From positions 111,215,890 to 111,279,889 of the forward strand of contig OX352761.1 in NCBI GenBank assembly GCA_947095585.1: a stretch of DNA of 64,000 nt, read 5' to 3'. The notes under the pieces are model-generated. The model did not search any database. It worked only from the letters and a program-made list of their open reading frames with translations, and had not been told where the DNA came from. Source of the DNA: Nephrocerus scutellatus (taxonomy: Eukaryota; Arthropoda; Insecta; Diptera; Pipunculidae). Shown piece by piece: positions 44,233 to 56,960 of the stretch (position 1 is its first letter; the number at the start of each line of letters is the position of its first letter). A program made the position numbers and the translations under genes.

Positions 44233-47200
44233 TTTTATTAATTAATTTAATTCTATGTTACTTTAATATTCTTTTGAATTCTTTTTTAATCTTTTTATGG
44301 GACATCAATTAATTTTAATTTAGAAGTACTCATCTATTAACTTAATTTATTTTTTAAGCGCAAAAGTAGTTTTTAATTGCTTTTATCTTGTTCACCCATA
44401 GAATATCCTACTGTTCTCGTTTTACTATCCTCTCGTAGTACAAAACTAAACCATACAAAATTTTTTTTGGCATCGCGAAAGAATCGTTGGGCATTCATTC
44501 ATTTCTTAGTTAGCCTAGTAGTTCGATTTAATTATCTTGTATTGATCGTTAAAAAATATTTTACTTTAGTTTTGCGGTTTGCAATTTGTGTGATGTCAAA
44601 AGGAGACAACTCTTTTGAAATGCAAAGCCAAAGTAAACTAAAGTCGATTTGCAGGCAAGAACACACTTAGAAATGGCCATTTAACTACATTGTATATGGC
44701 CGCCCGGAAATTGTGCATATTATATTCTTAAGAAAATCGTTAATTTTACAAATATAGATACAGTTAAGTACTCTGAAGTACTTAAAATATGAATTATTGC
44801 ACGACTGCCGTGTGCACACAGCCGTCAGAGATCGAATCGCTTTTGGTTAGGCATTTTTTGAAACATTTGTACACAAATACTGTTCGGTTTTTTGTTGTTG
44901 TTTCATATAAGCGTGAAGGAAACTCTTTTAGCTACAATCGGCCTACTAATACTATCAAGAGAAATGTAATTCTTTATTATTTTATGGACTGACTCCAGCT
45001 CAATATTCACACTTCTTAGATGCAGTTCTGCTTCTTCACTTGCCCTTTAACAATACTCTAATCCTTAGACATCGTGCAATATCATTTGTATCAATCATCG
45101 GCACTTACCAAGTGGTTTAGCCACAATAAAATTCTTACGCAATTTTGTCATAGTGTATTTATAATTCTGGCTATGAATGTACTTTCCCGAGCCTGGAGAA
45201 CCCGTTTGATGTCTAACTTTACGCAGCATTCAGCGACATTTTGCGTTAACTCATCTTTAGTTTAATGTTTTGTTCCCATAATTAGATTTAAAGTATATTT
45301 AAAGTAGATTTTATTTAAGAACGCTTAACAGTATCTTAAATATCCTTACTAGGTGAAGTACTATTTGCATGACACGAGCTGCAAAGTTTTAGCAATGCTC
45401 TTCAAATTAAGTAAGCGTAGCTCGAATTCGAAGAAGTACAAACCTTTGAGCATTTAGGGCTAATTGAAAGAACATGGAACCAGATATAAGCGTATGGTTT
45501 CTTAAAGCCAACAAAGTCTAACACAGTTTTGCATGAGTATCAAAATCTAAAAAATTGTTACAGCTTAACTAAACTATGGGTTTGGGTTTTCCAGTATCCA
45601 GTAAAACGAATCCATGGATGCCCAGCAAAAATTATTTCAAACTCTTAGCTTCTTTAGAGGAGAAATTCTTCGAAGGAACTGTTGGTGATGTAAATGAAGA
45701 CGAACGATTCTAAAGTAGATCGCAAAATCTTGAACAATGGACAATGGCGGAATACTTAGAAAAATATGAAATATCTATAGCTTTCATACTTTAAATACTT
45801 AGTCGAAAAAGGATGTTTCTAGTAAATCCATTTAAGTTTCTATTTTGTTCATGCGTATAGAGAAGCGGTAATTTCTTTCGTTTTGTAAGTGAAACTACTT
45901 TACCGGCGGTGCGGAGAAAATTAGGCACGGTATCAAAAATAATTTTGTGTTACGATTTTGTGTTGCGATTATGTGTTACATTTTTGAATTCTTGTAACTA
46001 AGTCATTTCTCAAGCGATTTATAAAATTCGGTATGTAAGACTAAAGTGCGACTATAAGATTCGTTCCTATGGAAATTCTGTGATATGGTAATTAAGGTCT
46101 GGAATTTCGGGAACTATGCCATTTCTTTATAGCAAGCTTACATCAGTGGTGTTGATAATTTATGGAAATAAAAACATCGAATAGATTAACTTCGATACTC
46201 TACTATCCATTATTCCTTGGCCATTCATTGAATGTTCAAAATATTTTATATTATTTTTCTATTGTCTATCAGTCGCCTAGTCTACCAAGTTCTCTCTGCA
46301 ACTTCGCTGTCTATATCTTATACTCTCTCTCCCCCTTGGGTCAATTTACCATTCTATTCTTATTCAACTGCTAACAAGGATTTAAGGTTAAAAGTTTTTT
46401 CAGTGTATCGAAAGTCCATTATAGTAAATACAAAATGTTCATGGAAAGAAGATCTTAATGCCACCAATAATTGACCGATTTAACAGAAACACACAAGGAG
46501 AATTTGAAAATAAGTTTTCATCTAATACGGGGTCTTCTAATGTAGCAGACATCCACCTGACACCAGAAGTTGAGATGATTTAGGTAACCACCACACGAAA
46601 CGACACCACCACCACCATTACCACCACCATCACCACCAACTTTCCACAAGAGTCACGCAAAAAATCATCGTTAAATCGTCGCATGCGGAATGAACCAAAC
46701 ATATTTATTATTCCACAGACGATTGATATTGAAATATAAGCTCATCGAAATGCAAGGATATTGACTGAAATTCCCTGAGATTTTGCTTTTCTTCACACGA
46801 ACACGCGTGTATCCATTTTATTACTATTTTCCTCCTGGGAGCTTGTTAGTCCGTAGATATTTGAGATTTACCTTCACTTTTACATCCTTTGCTGTGCTAC
46901 TGGTTTCGAGAGGTGCATTCGAATATGCGCAGACACGTCGAAAAGATGATTTTTTAACTACACAGCATTATCATAAATAAAAAGTACGTTTTGCGTTCCA
47001 TCGGGATATCCTGATGAAATGTTTGTTCGTAACCTGATGAAAATTTAATTTTTATTGACCCTCTCACGATTTTTTTCTTGCAAATTTATTGTTATTTTTG
47101 TTAGCAGATGTTGCGTTTCTCTCCTGTGATGATATCAATTTAAAATTTGTTTCAAAAATTGAATGACACCTGAGATAAATCAAAGTTAAAGAAACCTTAT

Positions 47201-47330
47201 CAAGTAGGAAGTCATGCATTAGGACGTTCGCTGGGCAAATGCATGTTGAGTTTCCAATACCACGGCTGCTTTTTTTGCAATGAGTGGTCAGTTTGTAATT
47301 CTTAATCTGAGTTTCCAAGTGCCAACATTT
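44233..47330. other. Non-coding DNA
   Basis: No supported gene or element. Frames at 44377-44670, 46162-46374, 46232-46474 and 47064-47318 lack motifs. A CAC/CCA-type trinucleotide patch lies at 46596-46640. The 47064-47318 minus frame directly follows the BEL/Pao fragment and could be its worn continuation. Confidence 0.45.
46596..46640. repeat. CAC/ACC trinucleotide patch
   Basis: Imperfect CCACCACCATTACCACCACCATCACCACC run of about 45 bp. Confidence 0.85.
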
Positions 47331-47334
47331 TTTT

Positions 47335-47730
47335 CAACGACCATACTCTTTACGGGTGGTTCTTCTACTGCAACCAAATAAGAGTTCCGTCAATAGGATA
47401 TTGTTTACTATAACGATGAGAGAGCCTTTAGCCAGAAGGTTTTTCAGCTCTGACTGCATTTGTAGAGCAGTTTTAAGCTCGTTGCTTCCTGTCAATATAT
47501 CATCCATGTATATATCCTGAAGAATGATAGTAGCTCCAAGTAAATGCTGGTTGTCTGCTCCTTTCGTGAAGACATCTGATGGCGAGGTAAGGTACAGATT
47601 TGGTACCATAATTCACGATATTTAGTTGATACGTTTTTAGAGGTTCATAGATAGAAGTAGTGCCCAAATCTCCGTTCTGCCTTCGGATGATTCTGACGAC
47701 TTTCGTCACAGCGTTGAATGGAGTTATTTT
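47335..47730 (-). mobile_element. BEL/Pao LTR-retrotransposon RT fragment
   Basis: Minus-strand RT of a BEL/Pao element in two overlapping frames. Frame 47709-47500 gives VRIIRRQNG and YQLNIVNYGTKSVPYLAIRC (family Y-L-TVTYGT-SAPFLA-R-L). Frame 47609-47334 gives ILQDIYMDDILTGSNELKTA, with the catalytic YMDD at 47499-47510, then LQMQSELKNLLAKGSLIVIV. The VDD or MDD followed by ILTGS is characteristic of this superfamily. No LTRs, protease or integrase were identified, and a frameshift separates the halves. Confidence 0.82.
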
Positions 47731-49619
47731 TGTAGCAACTAATAGTTGTAAGAACTATATTAACATACCCATTTTGACAATAATATGATTCCTGCAATTA
47801 TTTTATCTCATTCTCATTCGCTGTATCTGCAAATTTCCAGCTCTCGCTTGCTCCCGACGTGAATTGAGAAAACCATTCTTTGTCGACCTGAAAAAGCTTT
47901 CGGAATACAGGATCACCGTCCTAATATTGTACCGCGGAATGCTACGCAGTTTTACTTTACACAACCGGCCAGTTATCACACCATTATTTGTGATAAGAAT
48001 AAGAACAATATTATGCTCGATCAGGAATCGGGAAACAATTACAAAAATATCCGATCAAGCATTGCACAATTGAGGAATAAAAAATGAACAAATGTTTTGG
48101 ATCAGAAATCGGGAAGTCGCTGTCTTCTGTTGTTGAATTGGGTCCTTGCATTTGCTTGTCGTCAGAGAATGTGGAGTTGATTTGTTGCGTTATGAGTAGT
48201 TTGGTAACTCGTAATTTGTAGGTAATGTCGTAACTCATAACACGCGCTAATTAAGGCTCTCGCAAGGCCACCACCTTATTAAAGATTTTACGATAGTATA
48301 TCAGACAGGCTAATATTGAAACAAAATAAACACAAGGTTTAACACATATTATAACGCCAGTGAGAGGTTAATGAGTGAACAAATTAAATTCACCCATCAT
48401 CTTACAATATCGCTTCATATTATCGAAAACGCCTTCTCAATGCTACACGCGTCTAGAGACCATCCCATAGGAACTCATCTGCCGCACTGAACAAGGTCAA
48501 TTTATTTTGAAAAATCACCATCGCTGTATTTAATTTTGAATTAAAATCTAAAAGGGCCAACCGCCGTTTCTAAGATTGCGAGGCGTAGCTCCCGAAACCC
48601 CCAGGGATTTCATCCACATCGTGGCAACAATTACTCTTTACTTCATTTTTTAATTGCATTTCTTGGCATCATATATTGTGTGTGAAGTGATGATAAGTGA
48701 CCGTTTATTGTGCACCTAATGCGAAATGCCCATTGTCTGCTGATCATACACTTTTTTAAGCCTTTCAGCGCTTCTGCTGGTTGTCTTTGCGTATGCTGGG
48801 ATACTACGCGACACGCATTGCTAAATACAATTAATCAAAATTGCGATGCTTACGTTTCCGTCTAGACGCGCTGCTGCGGCTGGACTCACCTCGCACTTCT
48901 CGCGGCGTAGACAATTTAAACGCCTACTTAATTTAGTTGTTTCCGAGGTTTGGAATGAGTTGACATGACTGAGTGAGAGGTAAAATTTTGTGCATTTAAT
49001 TGTACGAGTAGAAAATTCGCAGAACAGCAGCTAAGAGAAGATGCTTCCCTGCTTCTCTGGCTCTATATGCTTCGTTTAGTAACACGTGCTGAGTGATGGT
49101 GATTAAATGTGCACTCGTCGTATTGTGTGTGTTCTAGGAAAATTCTAGGTAGCTATCTACATATTTTTAAGTTAAATGTAAATGTAAATGTTTTTTTTTT
49201 AGCTTTCACATCACATTGCCTGTAGATCGGTGGGTCTACTCGCAGACGGAAAATCACAATCTTGTCAGTACAGAGTTTTCGCAAAAAATGAGTACTGTGG
49301 TGTCGGTGTTGTTCATTATTAACATTCTTTTCACGCAACCTGTACTTAAATCGATGTAGGAATTGTTGACAAATATCAAAGACTCCAAGCTGTCAGACGT
49401 CAAGTTGTATATAGATACGATGCCCATATTTTAATGAGAGAAATAGGGGACAACAAAAAAATAAACACAACAAAGAGCAGAAAAAAACTTTTTGATATTG
49501 GAGGATTTAACAAAGGATAACAATAAACTAAATAAAAAATAAAACAATAATTTGTGTCTGCAGTATTTTTTTCCTTAACATTTATTTATTTATATTATAA
49601 ACATTTTGATTTATTTATT
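47731..49619. other. Non-coding DNA
   Basis: Upstream (minus-strand sense) of the BEL/Pao piece. The minus frame 48238-48011 might be older BEL/Pao sequence but shows no firm motif. The 48.4-49.3 kb part looks like unique fly DNA. Confidence 0.4.
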
Positions 49620-51225
49620 TTTTTTACAATATAAATAAGCAAATAATTGCTCACCTAGGAGCATAGGGCAGAAGCATAATTCCTTCATGCTCGTCGATCT
49701 TGCGCTAGTCTTTTAATTTCTCGCCACGTTCCAGTAGTCCCCGACTCATTCAACTCTGATCGCATCAATGTGTTACGCGGGCGCCCCCTTCGTCGTGTTT
49801 CTTGTGGATTCCATTCAAACGCCATTTTGCAATGTGCAGAGTGTGACCAATCAAGCGCCACTTTCTTTGCCGTATCTCAATCGCAATTTGACTAGATGTT
49901 AGTTGTTGAAGGTCGTTGTTTGATATCGTGTTGGACCAGAATATGCAACACACTCTTCTTAAACACTTATTGATGAAAACCTGGAGTATTTTTGTTGCAG
50001 AATCTGTGACTCGCAAGGTCTCACAACCATAGAGAAGGACTGATTTCACACTTGAGTTGAAGACTGATTTCACACTTGAGTTGAAGATGTGAATTTTTGT
50101 GCGTCTCAAGATGTTACGAGAGCGCCACACTTTGTTAAGTTGGTGATATGCGTAGCGGGCTTTATTTATGTGAGACGATATATCTGTATCCGAACCATCC
50201 TTCGTTATAATACTCCCAAGGTAGCAAAACTCTTCTACGTCCTCGATGGTTATCACTCGATCGTTAAAGCTTAGCGTCAAGGGAGTCATGATACCAGTTT
50301 CGATGCGCATCATTTTAGTTTTGCTCATATTGATTTTCAATCCGACTGGTCTAGCATTGGAGATCAAACTTTCCATTTTTGACTAGTTACATGTCCGTGA
50401 TCGTGACTTAGCGTCATTAGCGTAATCAAGATCATTCAGCTTTTGAAATGGGCGCCATTGTATTCCATTCGGTGCTTCGATGTTTGTTTGCATCATTACA
50501 GATCAGTGGTGATAATACACAACCTTGACGTAATCCTTTGGTGATGTAAAAATTGGCACTTTGCTTGCCTTTGAAGCGAACACTGCATGCCGCATCTTTA
50601 TAGAGTTCACGAATGAGATCCACGATTGTTTCCCGTACACCCAAATTTTGCAGTGCGTTCCAAATAGCGGGTGTGGATATAGGTAGTGTCTAAAACTCGC
50701 AAGGATCGATTAGGCCTAAATCCGGCTTGTTCACGTCGCAGAAGACGTGAAATTCACAGTTGGTGAGATACAATCTAATATGAGAAAGGCCAAAACCTTC
50801 GCAATCGTGTTGAGTAGAGTAATTCCTCTCCAAATTTTACAGTCACTCAAGTCGCCTTTCTTGGGGATCGTTATGATGACACCTTCTTTTCAACTGTCGG
50901 GAATTTTACGTGTTATCCACGCTTCGCGAATGATTGTGATAGTGTGCTTTCCCGAACGCTTGAATTGCTTTTCAAAAGCTCCGCTGCCAGGTTATCTGGG
51001 CCTGGAGATTTGCAATATTCAACATGTTCGATTTCCTCCTGGTGGTTCGATAGATATATTGCGCCTTGGATTGCGTCGTTCTTGCCTTGGGGTAGGATCG
51101 ACAATCTCCGTGATCGTCAAGTCATCAAAGAACTCCCTCCACTTCTCAAACTGTTGAAAGAATATTACGAACCCGGTCATTGAGCGGTTGTGTTTGCCTT
51201 GAGCCTTCTCCACTTAGCTTGCGAA
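49620..51225 (-). mobile_element. RTE-B LINE copy 2, most complete copy
   Basis: Minus strand, about 1.6 kb. It runs from the linker (EKAQGKHNRSM, then EKWREFFDDL) through RT: HVEYCKSPGPDNLAAELLKS; CKIWRGITLLNTIAKVLAF; EQAGFRPNRSLRVLDTT; MGVRETIVDLIRELYKDAAC; and motif B GLRQGCVLSPLI. The catalytic box is YAND instead of YADD (50413-50424). A 203-residue open frame at 50376-49765 follows: GLKINMSKTKMMRIETG, EEFCYLGSIITKDGSDTD, SVLLYGCETLRVTDSATK, RKWRLIGHTLH. After a frameshift the C-terminus ends in TLMRSELNESGT and WREIKRLAQDRRA. An in-frame 24-bp tandem duplication sits at 50041-50088. The 3' end is A+T-rich. Confidence 0.9.
50041..50088. repeat. In-frame 24-bp tandem duplication
   Basis: The unit TGATTTCACACTTGAGTTGA plus AGAC is present twice in a row inside the RTE-B thumb region, giving FNSSVKSVFNSSVKSV on the minus strand, where family members have a single FNSSVKSV. 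Confidence 0.92.
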
Positions 51226-51989
51226 TTGCAGAACACACACCGCGCATGTCACCACACTGAGCTGCAGTACAGCACCCTTAATTATCCTTCGGGAACGACT
51301 GCCGCTCGGCGACAAAAAACGTGTTGTTTTTGTGGAATTTGCTTTTTTAGGAAGCTGAATTTTGATAAGCCTATCGGCTAGCTAGTTGTGCTATACCTAT
51401 ATTTAGATAGTTGGATAGATAGTTGTTTTTTGTAGCTTTACCTGATCATCATCCAATGATTAATGCTTTGGACTCGCATCGTTTTAGTTTCGTGATCCGT
51501 ATTGCCTTTTTAAATGAATAAGAATTTTGGGAAATTAAATTGAAACTGGCGGAATGTAAATAACATTCCTTCGATTTTTTAGTTTTAAAAAAGGGAAGTA
51601 GCCCAAATTATTGCTGTCGCGTAAGTTATTCAGGCAGCTCTTGGCAACAAGTTTAAATATAAAATAAAAATAACTGAGAATCATATGCGGAGCACTAAAA
51701 TGATACTTCACCTGCATTTACCACCTATACTTAATGGGGATCAGCAGCGATACCTCGTAGCAGATTGTCCTGCCCTTACACATAATAACGCCAGAACTAT
51801 GAGATAATTAAACTTAACAGAAGAAGACTACTATAAAATTTCAACTTAAGGCAACAAAATATAGAGGGGACAATAGATCAATGTGGGTCGCGGTGCATGT
51901 TGTTTGCACACACTGCATTTCGCTATCGTATCGTATGAAGACTCGGAAAGTAAAGCAGCACTTTTTTTTACTACAATCCTCAGCAGCAT
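51226..51989. other. Spacer with a segment repeated at 19.7 kb
   Basis: No supported gene. The segment 51590-51655 resembles 19738-19805, as noted there. Confidence 0.5.
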
Positions 51990-53098
51990 CTAAGCTAGTT
52001 TCTCCATCAGTTTATTTATTTTATACAGCGAAAAGAAGACTGGTCGATTTGGGTCATATCATCATCAAAGGCACCACGTTAGATTATTCCAGTGAGATTA
52101 AATATCTCGGCATCATCCTTGATAAACGCCTAAGCTGGAATTCTCATATCAAGTCATTCATCGAAAGCGCCACTAGGGCCTTGTGGGCTAGTAGATGCCT
52201 CTACGGCAGAACTAGGGGTCTAAATCCCAAAATGATACAATGGACGTATACAATGCTGGTGAGACCTATTATAACTTACCTGGCCATCGATTGGTGGCCA
52301 AAAGTTCTTGAAACGGGTAACGGCAACTAAGCTTTCGAAGCAACAAAGAATTGCCTGTCTAAGTATAACGGGTGTCTGGCGCACCAGTCCTATGACTGCA
52401 TTAAAAGCTGTTGTAGGGCTTTCACCCTTGCAAATCTTCAACGGAAAGACGGCAGTTAGATGCGCTAGTAAGGTGCAACTAGAATTTGGGTATAAGCCAG
52501 GTGAATATGTGGGACAACTAAAAATTCTTGACTCAACTAATAAAGGAATTATGGCGCTAGAATATATATCTTTTCAGATAGCCAGGCAGCACGTAAAGAG
52601 CTTTCGTCCAACTAATTGGACTCGTTATCAGTCAAAAACTGTTACAATTCACTGCAGTCTCTTGACAGACACAACAGAGTGAAACTCGGGGTCCCGGGAT
52701 TGAAATTAATAATAATAAATATAATAAACAATTAATCAGACCCTTTTCCTATAAGGAAACCATTAATCTAAATACGAAAGGCACTAGGAAGTTTCTAACA
52801 GGTCAATGTGGCTTGCGGTATCACCTTAACAAAATTGGTATGGGCTCAGAGACATAATGTAGGTTCTGCTAGGAGAATGATGATCTCTGTGAATGCCCAG
52901 CACTAATTTGGTTAACGAGACAGATTTTTCAATACAAAATATGCTCGACAGCGGAGTTGAGAAATTCTGTCACTAAGGACATTCTGTCCTTCACTAGGGA
53001 GGTGGGTACGCACTTAGAGTAAATACACCCTGAGAAACAATAGATCTTTTTAGATCGCAGTGTCTGCCGTATGGGATAGGGTGTTCTTTAAAAGAAAT
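51990..53098 (+). mobile_element. LOA/R1-like LINE: RT thumb and 3' end, RNase H deleted
   Basis: Two overlapping plus-strand frames. The first (to 52330) encodes IKYLGIILDKRLSWNSHI, ATRALWASRCLYGRTRGLNP and MIQWTYTMLVRPIITY. The second (52308-52682) has LSKQQRIACLSITGVWRTSP and MTALKAVVGLSPLQIF. After about 52690 the RNase H is missing. The C-terminal zinc motif follows at 52780-52910 (FLTGQCGLRYHLNKIGMGSE, a stop, then CRFC), with the two later metal-binding residues partly deleted (DDLCECPAL). The 3' untranslated region at 52930-53098 matches the inverted copy at 37265-37545. Confidence 0.88.
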
Positions 53099-54287
53099 AA
53101 TCGGCATGATCAATGCCTGCTGACAACAACTCCTAATTGCAGCAGGAAGTCCTTTCACAGACCTTTCAGTAGCAGATCCTTGAACTTGATTTAGAATTTG
53201 AAAATTAAATTCCCATTCGAGTTGTGTTGTTTTTTCTCGCAACATTCGTCGCGTAGTCAATGTGTAATATGAAATATCCTTACATGATTCACATTAAACT
53301 TTTCCAAAAGTTTCAACAAACAAAACAAAATTACCAATTTTATATATTGTTCGTTTCAATAGATAACTCAAACGATTTCCACTACAGAATTTACCCTTTC
53401 ATTTAAGGACTTCTCGAAAATGGGAAATATTATGCGTAATGAGGTAGAAAAAGATCCAGCAATCCTGAAGAGTCGCAAACACATTTATCAGCAATTTTCC
53501 TAAGTTCCACTTAAGTTTTTAACAAATTCATAGAAGTGAGCAAAAACTCAAGATTCTCAAGTTAATTCAGTGCGTTCTTCCGATACAGATATATAGTTCC
53601 ATTGAAGTGTAATGAAATCTAAACCAGCTGAAGAAGAAACAACAAAATAAGAAATGTTTTTTTTTTCAAATTGAAATGATAAAAATTCTTAAATTGCCTA
53701 TTTGTGTGTCGCCGGACAAGAAAGGAAATCAAAAGGATGTTTATGTGTAGCATGACGTTGGATTCACTATCAATGCTAGACGTGGCTGTAAAAATACAAA
53801 AAACGCACAAATCCTGGCGCCAATTTGAAGTTTGAAGTTTTTTTTTATTATTTTTCGTATTTTCCAATTTAAATTACAACTTTACTTATCCGCGAAATAG
53901 TGAAAAGTTTAAACTACTTTAGAAGTAAGACACCGTGAGTGCACGTTTTATTACGAGTAGTTGCAATGAAGTTGATCTGCTCCAGTTTTGAGGCCAGCCG
54001 AGCACTAGTACGAGACTATTCACATTCCAACGCCTTATTTTCTTATCCCATCTTCCAGCATTATCTTTTTAAGTCTCTTCCACCACGATTGTCGTCGACA
54101 CTAAATGATGTAAACGTGTTTTCGAATCGTAGTTCAAGATTACTTGGACGCACGCACAATTACTGGAGTAGTTGTTTGAGGAATAATTGCAAATGCGAAC
54201 AGTTAAGGATGCGTGGCTCTAGAACATTTCTATAACCTAGATTGCAAATCTGGAACGCACTTAATATACAAACTATGATTCTATACT

Positions 54288-54325
<38 letters not shown>

Positions 54326-55299
54326 GTTCATCACATTGAGGTCATTACGTTTTCGCATTTTTCCCTCTTGTGGAATACCCTTGTAGATTGTTCGCGTTAT
54401 CCATTTAAAGCGAAATTGCAGGGGATTTTATGGGATGATGTGCGCGACATCACATTACATTTCCAAAGTATAAGGGACTTTTTGGAGAATGTTTGTGTGC
54501 GTTTATGAATCCAAAAAATAATTTTATAGGCAAAAGTTTTCACATTACGTCGAGTATATATTCGTGGTTTACAACGAAAGCATAACTAAACGTTCGTCCG
54601 TCCGTCCGTCAGTTCGTGGTTTTCAATTTTGACAATAACTGAAGAAGTGTAACGCTATTACTGCGTGCCGGTGATTCGCTATAAAAATTTATTTCGATTG
54701 CTTACTTTCAACGGAAAGATAATCAGTGAAAAATTTTAAGAATTGCTTAAAGTCTTTTATATTATAATTTATAAAATGTGAGCTTAGGAATTTTGATAAA
54801 AATATTGTTGTCATAATACCTACATATAAGAAAAGAAAAAAATAGATAATCGTAAAATTACAATAAAATTCTCCCAACGTACAACATTGTGCTGTGTAAA
54901 TAAGTACATTAGGTAATTTTTGTAATATCCCATATAAGCAATTATGCTTAAATTGTTTAAATAGCCTACAATCGCTTGAATTAGCCGTACATAGACTAAC
55001 CTTAGTTCTTTTATTGATAATTCAAAAGGCGATTGGCTTGGGTAATGTTCGCAGAATCCAATTTGAACTTTCTATAAATCTTAGCATGTCTTGTATTTTA
55101 CAGTGTTTGCCTTCCGCATACAAGAACCGGGCATGAGCACAGGAAGTGGCCTGCCTACATTCTCTTCCTCCTTGACGTGTCGGCAAAAATGTGTCATAAG
55201 TCCACAAATATCATAATTTTTATTGTACAACCACAGTCACGAGCTGACCTTCCGCAAAAAATTATCATCTCGTCCCTTATTTATTTTGGTGTCTTTTAG
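53099..55299. other. Non-coding DNA
   Basis: No supported gene. Frames at 53939-54235 and 54242-54508 lack motifs, and the second runs through the TA repeat. Confidence 0.5.
54290..54323. repeat. (TA)n microsatellite
   Basis: About 17 TA units. The longest simple repeat in the window. Confidence 0.95.
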
Positions 55300-56960
55300 T
55301 CATATTCATATTTAGCTCTACAACCATGGTCCGGTCCTGGCCTCACGCAAAAACCCGCTCGATCTGGACGAACGCTCCCAGTACAACTCTTAAGTTTCTA
55401 CCAACGATGTCAATGTCGTCTGCGTAAGCCAAGATCTAAATGGACTTATAGAGGATTGTTCCTCTCACCGTCACTTTCTCCAACAACAGGTTGAAGAGAT
55501 CACAGGCCAGTCCATCCCCTTGTCGGAGCCCGTTATAGATGTTAATTGGGCTTAATAGTAATCCGGACATTGGTCATCTTCAACCTACAGAGTCGTGTCA
55601 GCTTTTTTCGGATGCCGAATTCTCTCATGGCTTTATAAAGTTCTACTCTGGCTATGCTATCATAGGCGGCTTTAAAGTCTATAAAAAGATGGTGTAGTAG
55701 AGTGAAAAATGTCTATTAATTTTTCCATCACCTGCCCAAGGGAGTAAATCTGATCAGTTGTTGATTTGCCCGGGATGAAGCCACAATGATGGACCAATGA
55801 TGAGTTTAGCGTATAGGGCTATCCTGTGTTGTGGGATAGAGGAGAGGCGTTGCTCAACAACGTTATACCACGATAATTGCTGCATGTTGTGATATTTCTT
55901 TTCTTATGTATGGGGCACAGGATGACTATTCGCACTTGAACTACTTGCCCTATTATTTCATGAATGTCTTGGTATATTGCGGGACCTCCTATTTTGATTA
56001 ACTCCGCTCGGATACCACCTGATCCCTGGGCAGTTTTTGAGCCGTTTTATCGCTCCACTAATTTCGTCTATGCTTGGTGGCGGCAGCATAGTGTGGTCTT
56101 CAGCCATTGGTGGAGCCTCAAATTCCTCTGTTAGCTGGCTCTATGAGATTGTTGCGTTGCTCGGTAGGCAACATTCTTAAGTTCAGTCGCTAGACTACAT
56201 TCGTCATCGAACCAGTCTCTCCGATCTCCACAACTACTGACTAAGATAAAGTCAGCCTTACTTATGGCAGTTTGCTTAAGACGTGTCCATTTATCTTCTA
56301 CGCCCGACATCTTAGCCCCAGGACTTACCATCCCCACATTTATAACGAGTCCTCTTGCTTGACCGTAGTTGTTTCTGGTCTCTTTGTTGCGAGGGGCAGC
56401 AGTGTTAGCTCGAATCTGATTGGCGGATCCAGTATTTTTTGATGATGCAATCCGCGCTCGGACCATCATACCAGCAAGATAGCGGTCCGAGTCGACATTG
56501 GCACCTCGGCAGGTTCTTACCATCATCAAGTTCGGCTTTTGGCGTCGTTTTATCAACACGTGTTGTATCTGGTTGCGAGTGGCTCCATCAGGAGTTACCT
56601 ATGAGTATCTTTGTGGCTATTTTTACGAGCAAACCTTGTACTCTCAGCGACCAAATTATTGCTTGCTGTCATCTCTATGACTGGTTGTCCATTGTCATTA
56701 GTGTTTTTGTGTAAGCTCCTGGCTTCTTACGTATTTTTGCATTCATATCCCCCTAAATGATTTGTACATCATACTGAGAGCGGGCAAGGAGTTCCTGTTC
56801 GACTGATTCATTCTTTTTCATCATATGGGGAATCCTCTGTAGATGCGTGAACGTTCATGTGGCTTATCTTTTGAAAACTGCCCCGCACGCGACGGGTGCA
56901 TAGCTTTTCATTTACTGCTTTAAAGCCGATAACGGTGGGTTTCATTCTTTTGCTTATTTC
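55300..56960 (-). mobile_element. RTE-C LINE copy with intact YADD but deleted C-terminus
   Basis: Minus strand. From 56960: KRMKPTVIGFKAVNEKLCTR, then NVHASTEDSPYDEKE, a worn GDMNAKI, then the open frame 56559-56131 (MVRTCRGANVDSDRYLAGMM, EDKWTRLKQTAISKADFILV, DWFDDECSLATELKNVAYRA). Linker and RT pieces follow: MLPPPSIDEISGAIKRLK; NNYRG-type remnants; CAKLIIGP; and motif B GLRQGDGLACDLFNLLLEKV. The intact catalytic ILAYADDIDIVGR is at 55415-55426. Shortly after, at about 55370, the sequence joins the RTE-C 3' terminus, so thumb and C-terminal domain are deleted. Confidence 0.9.
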
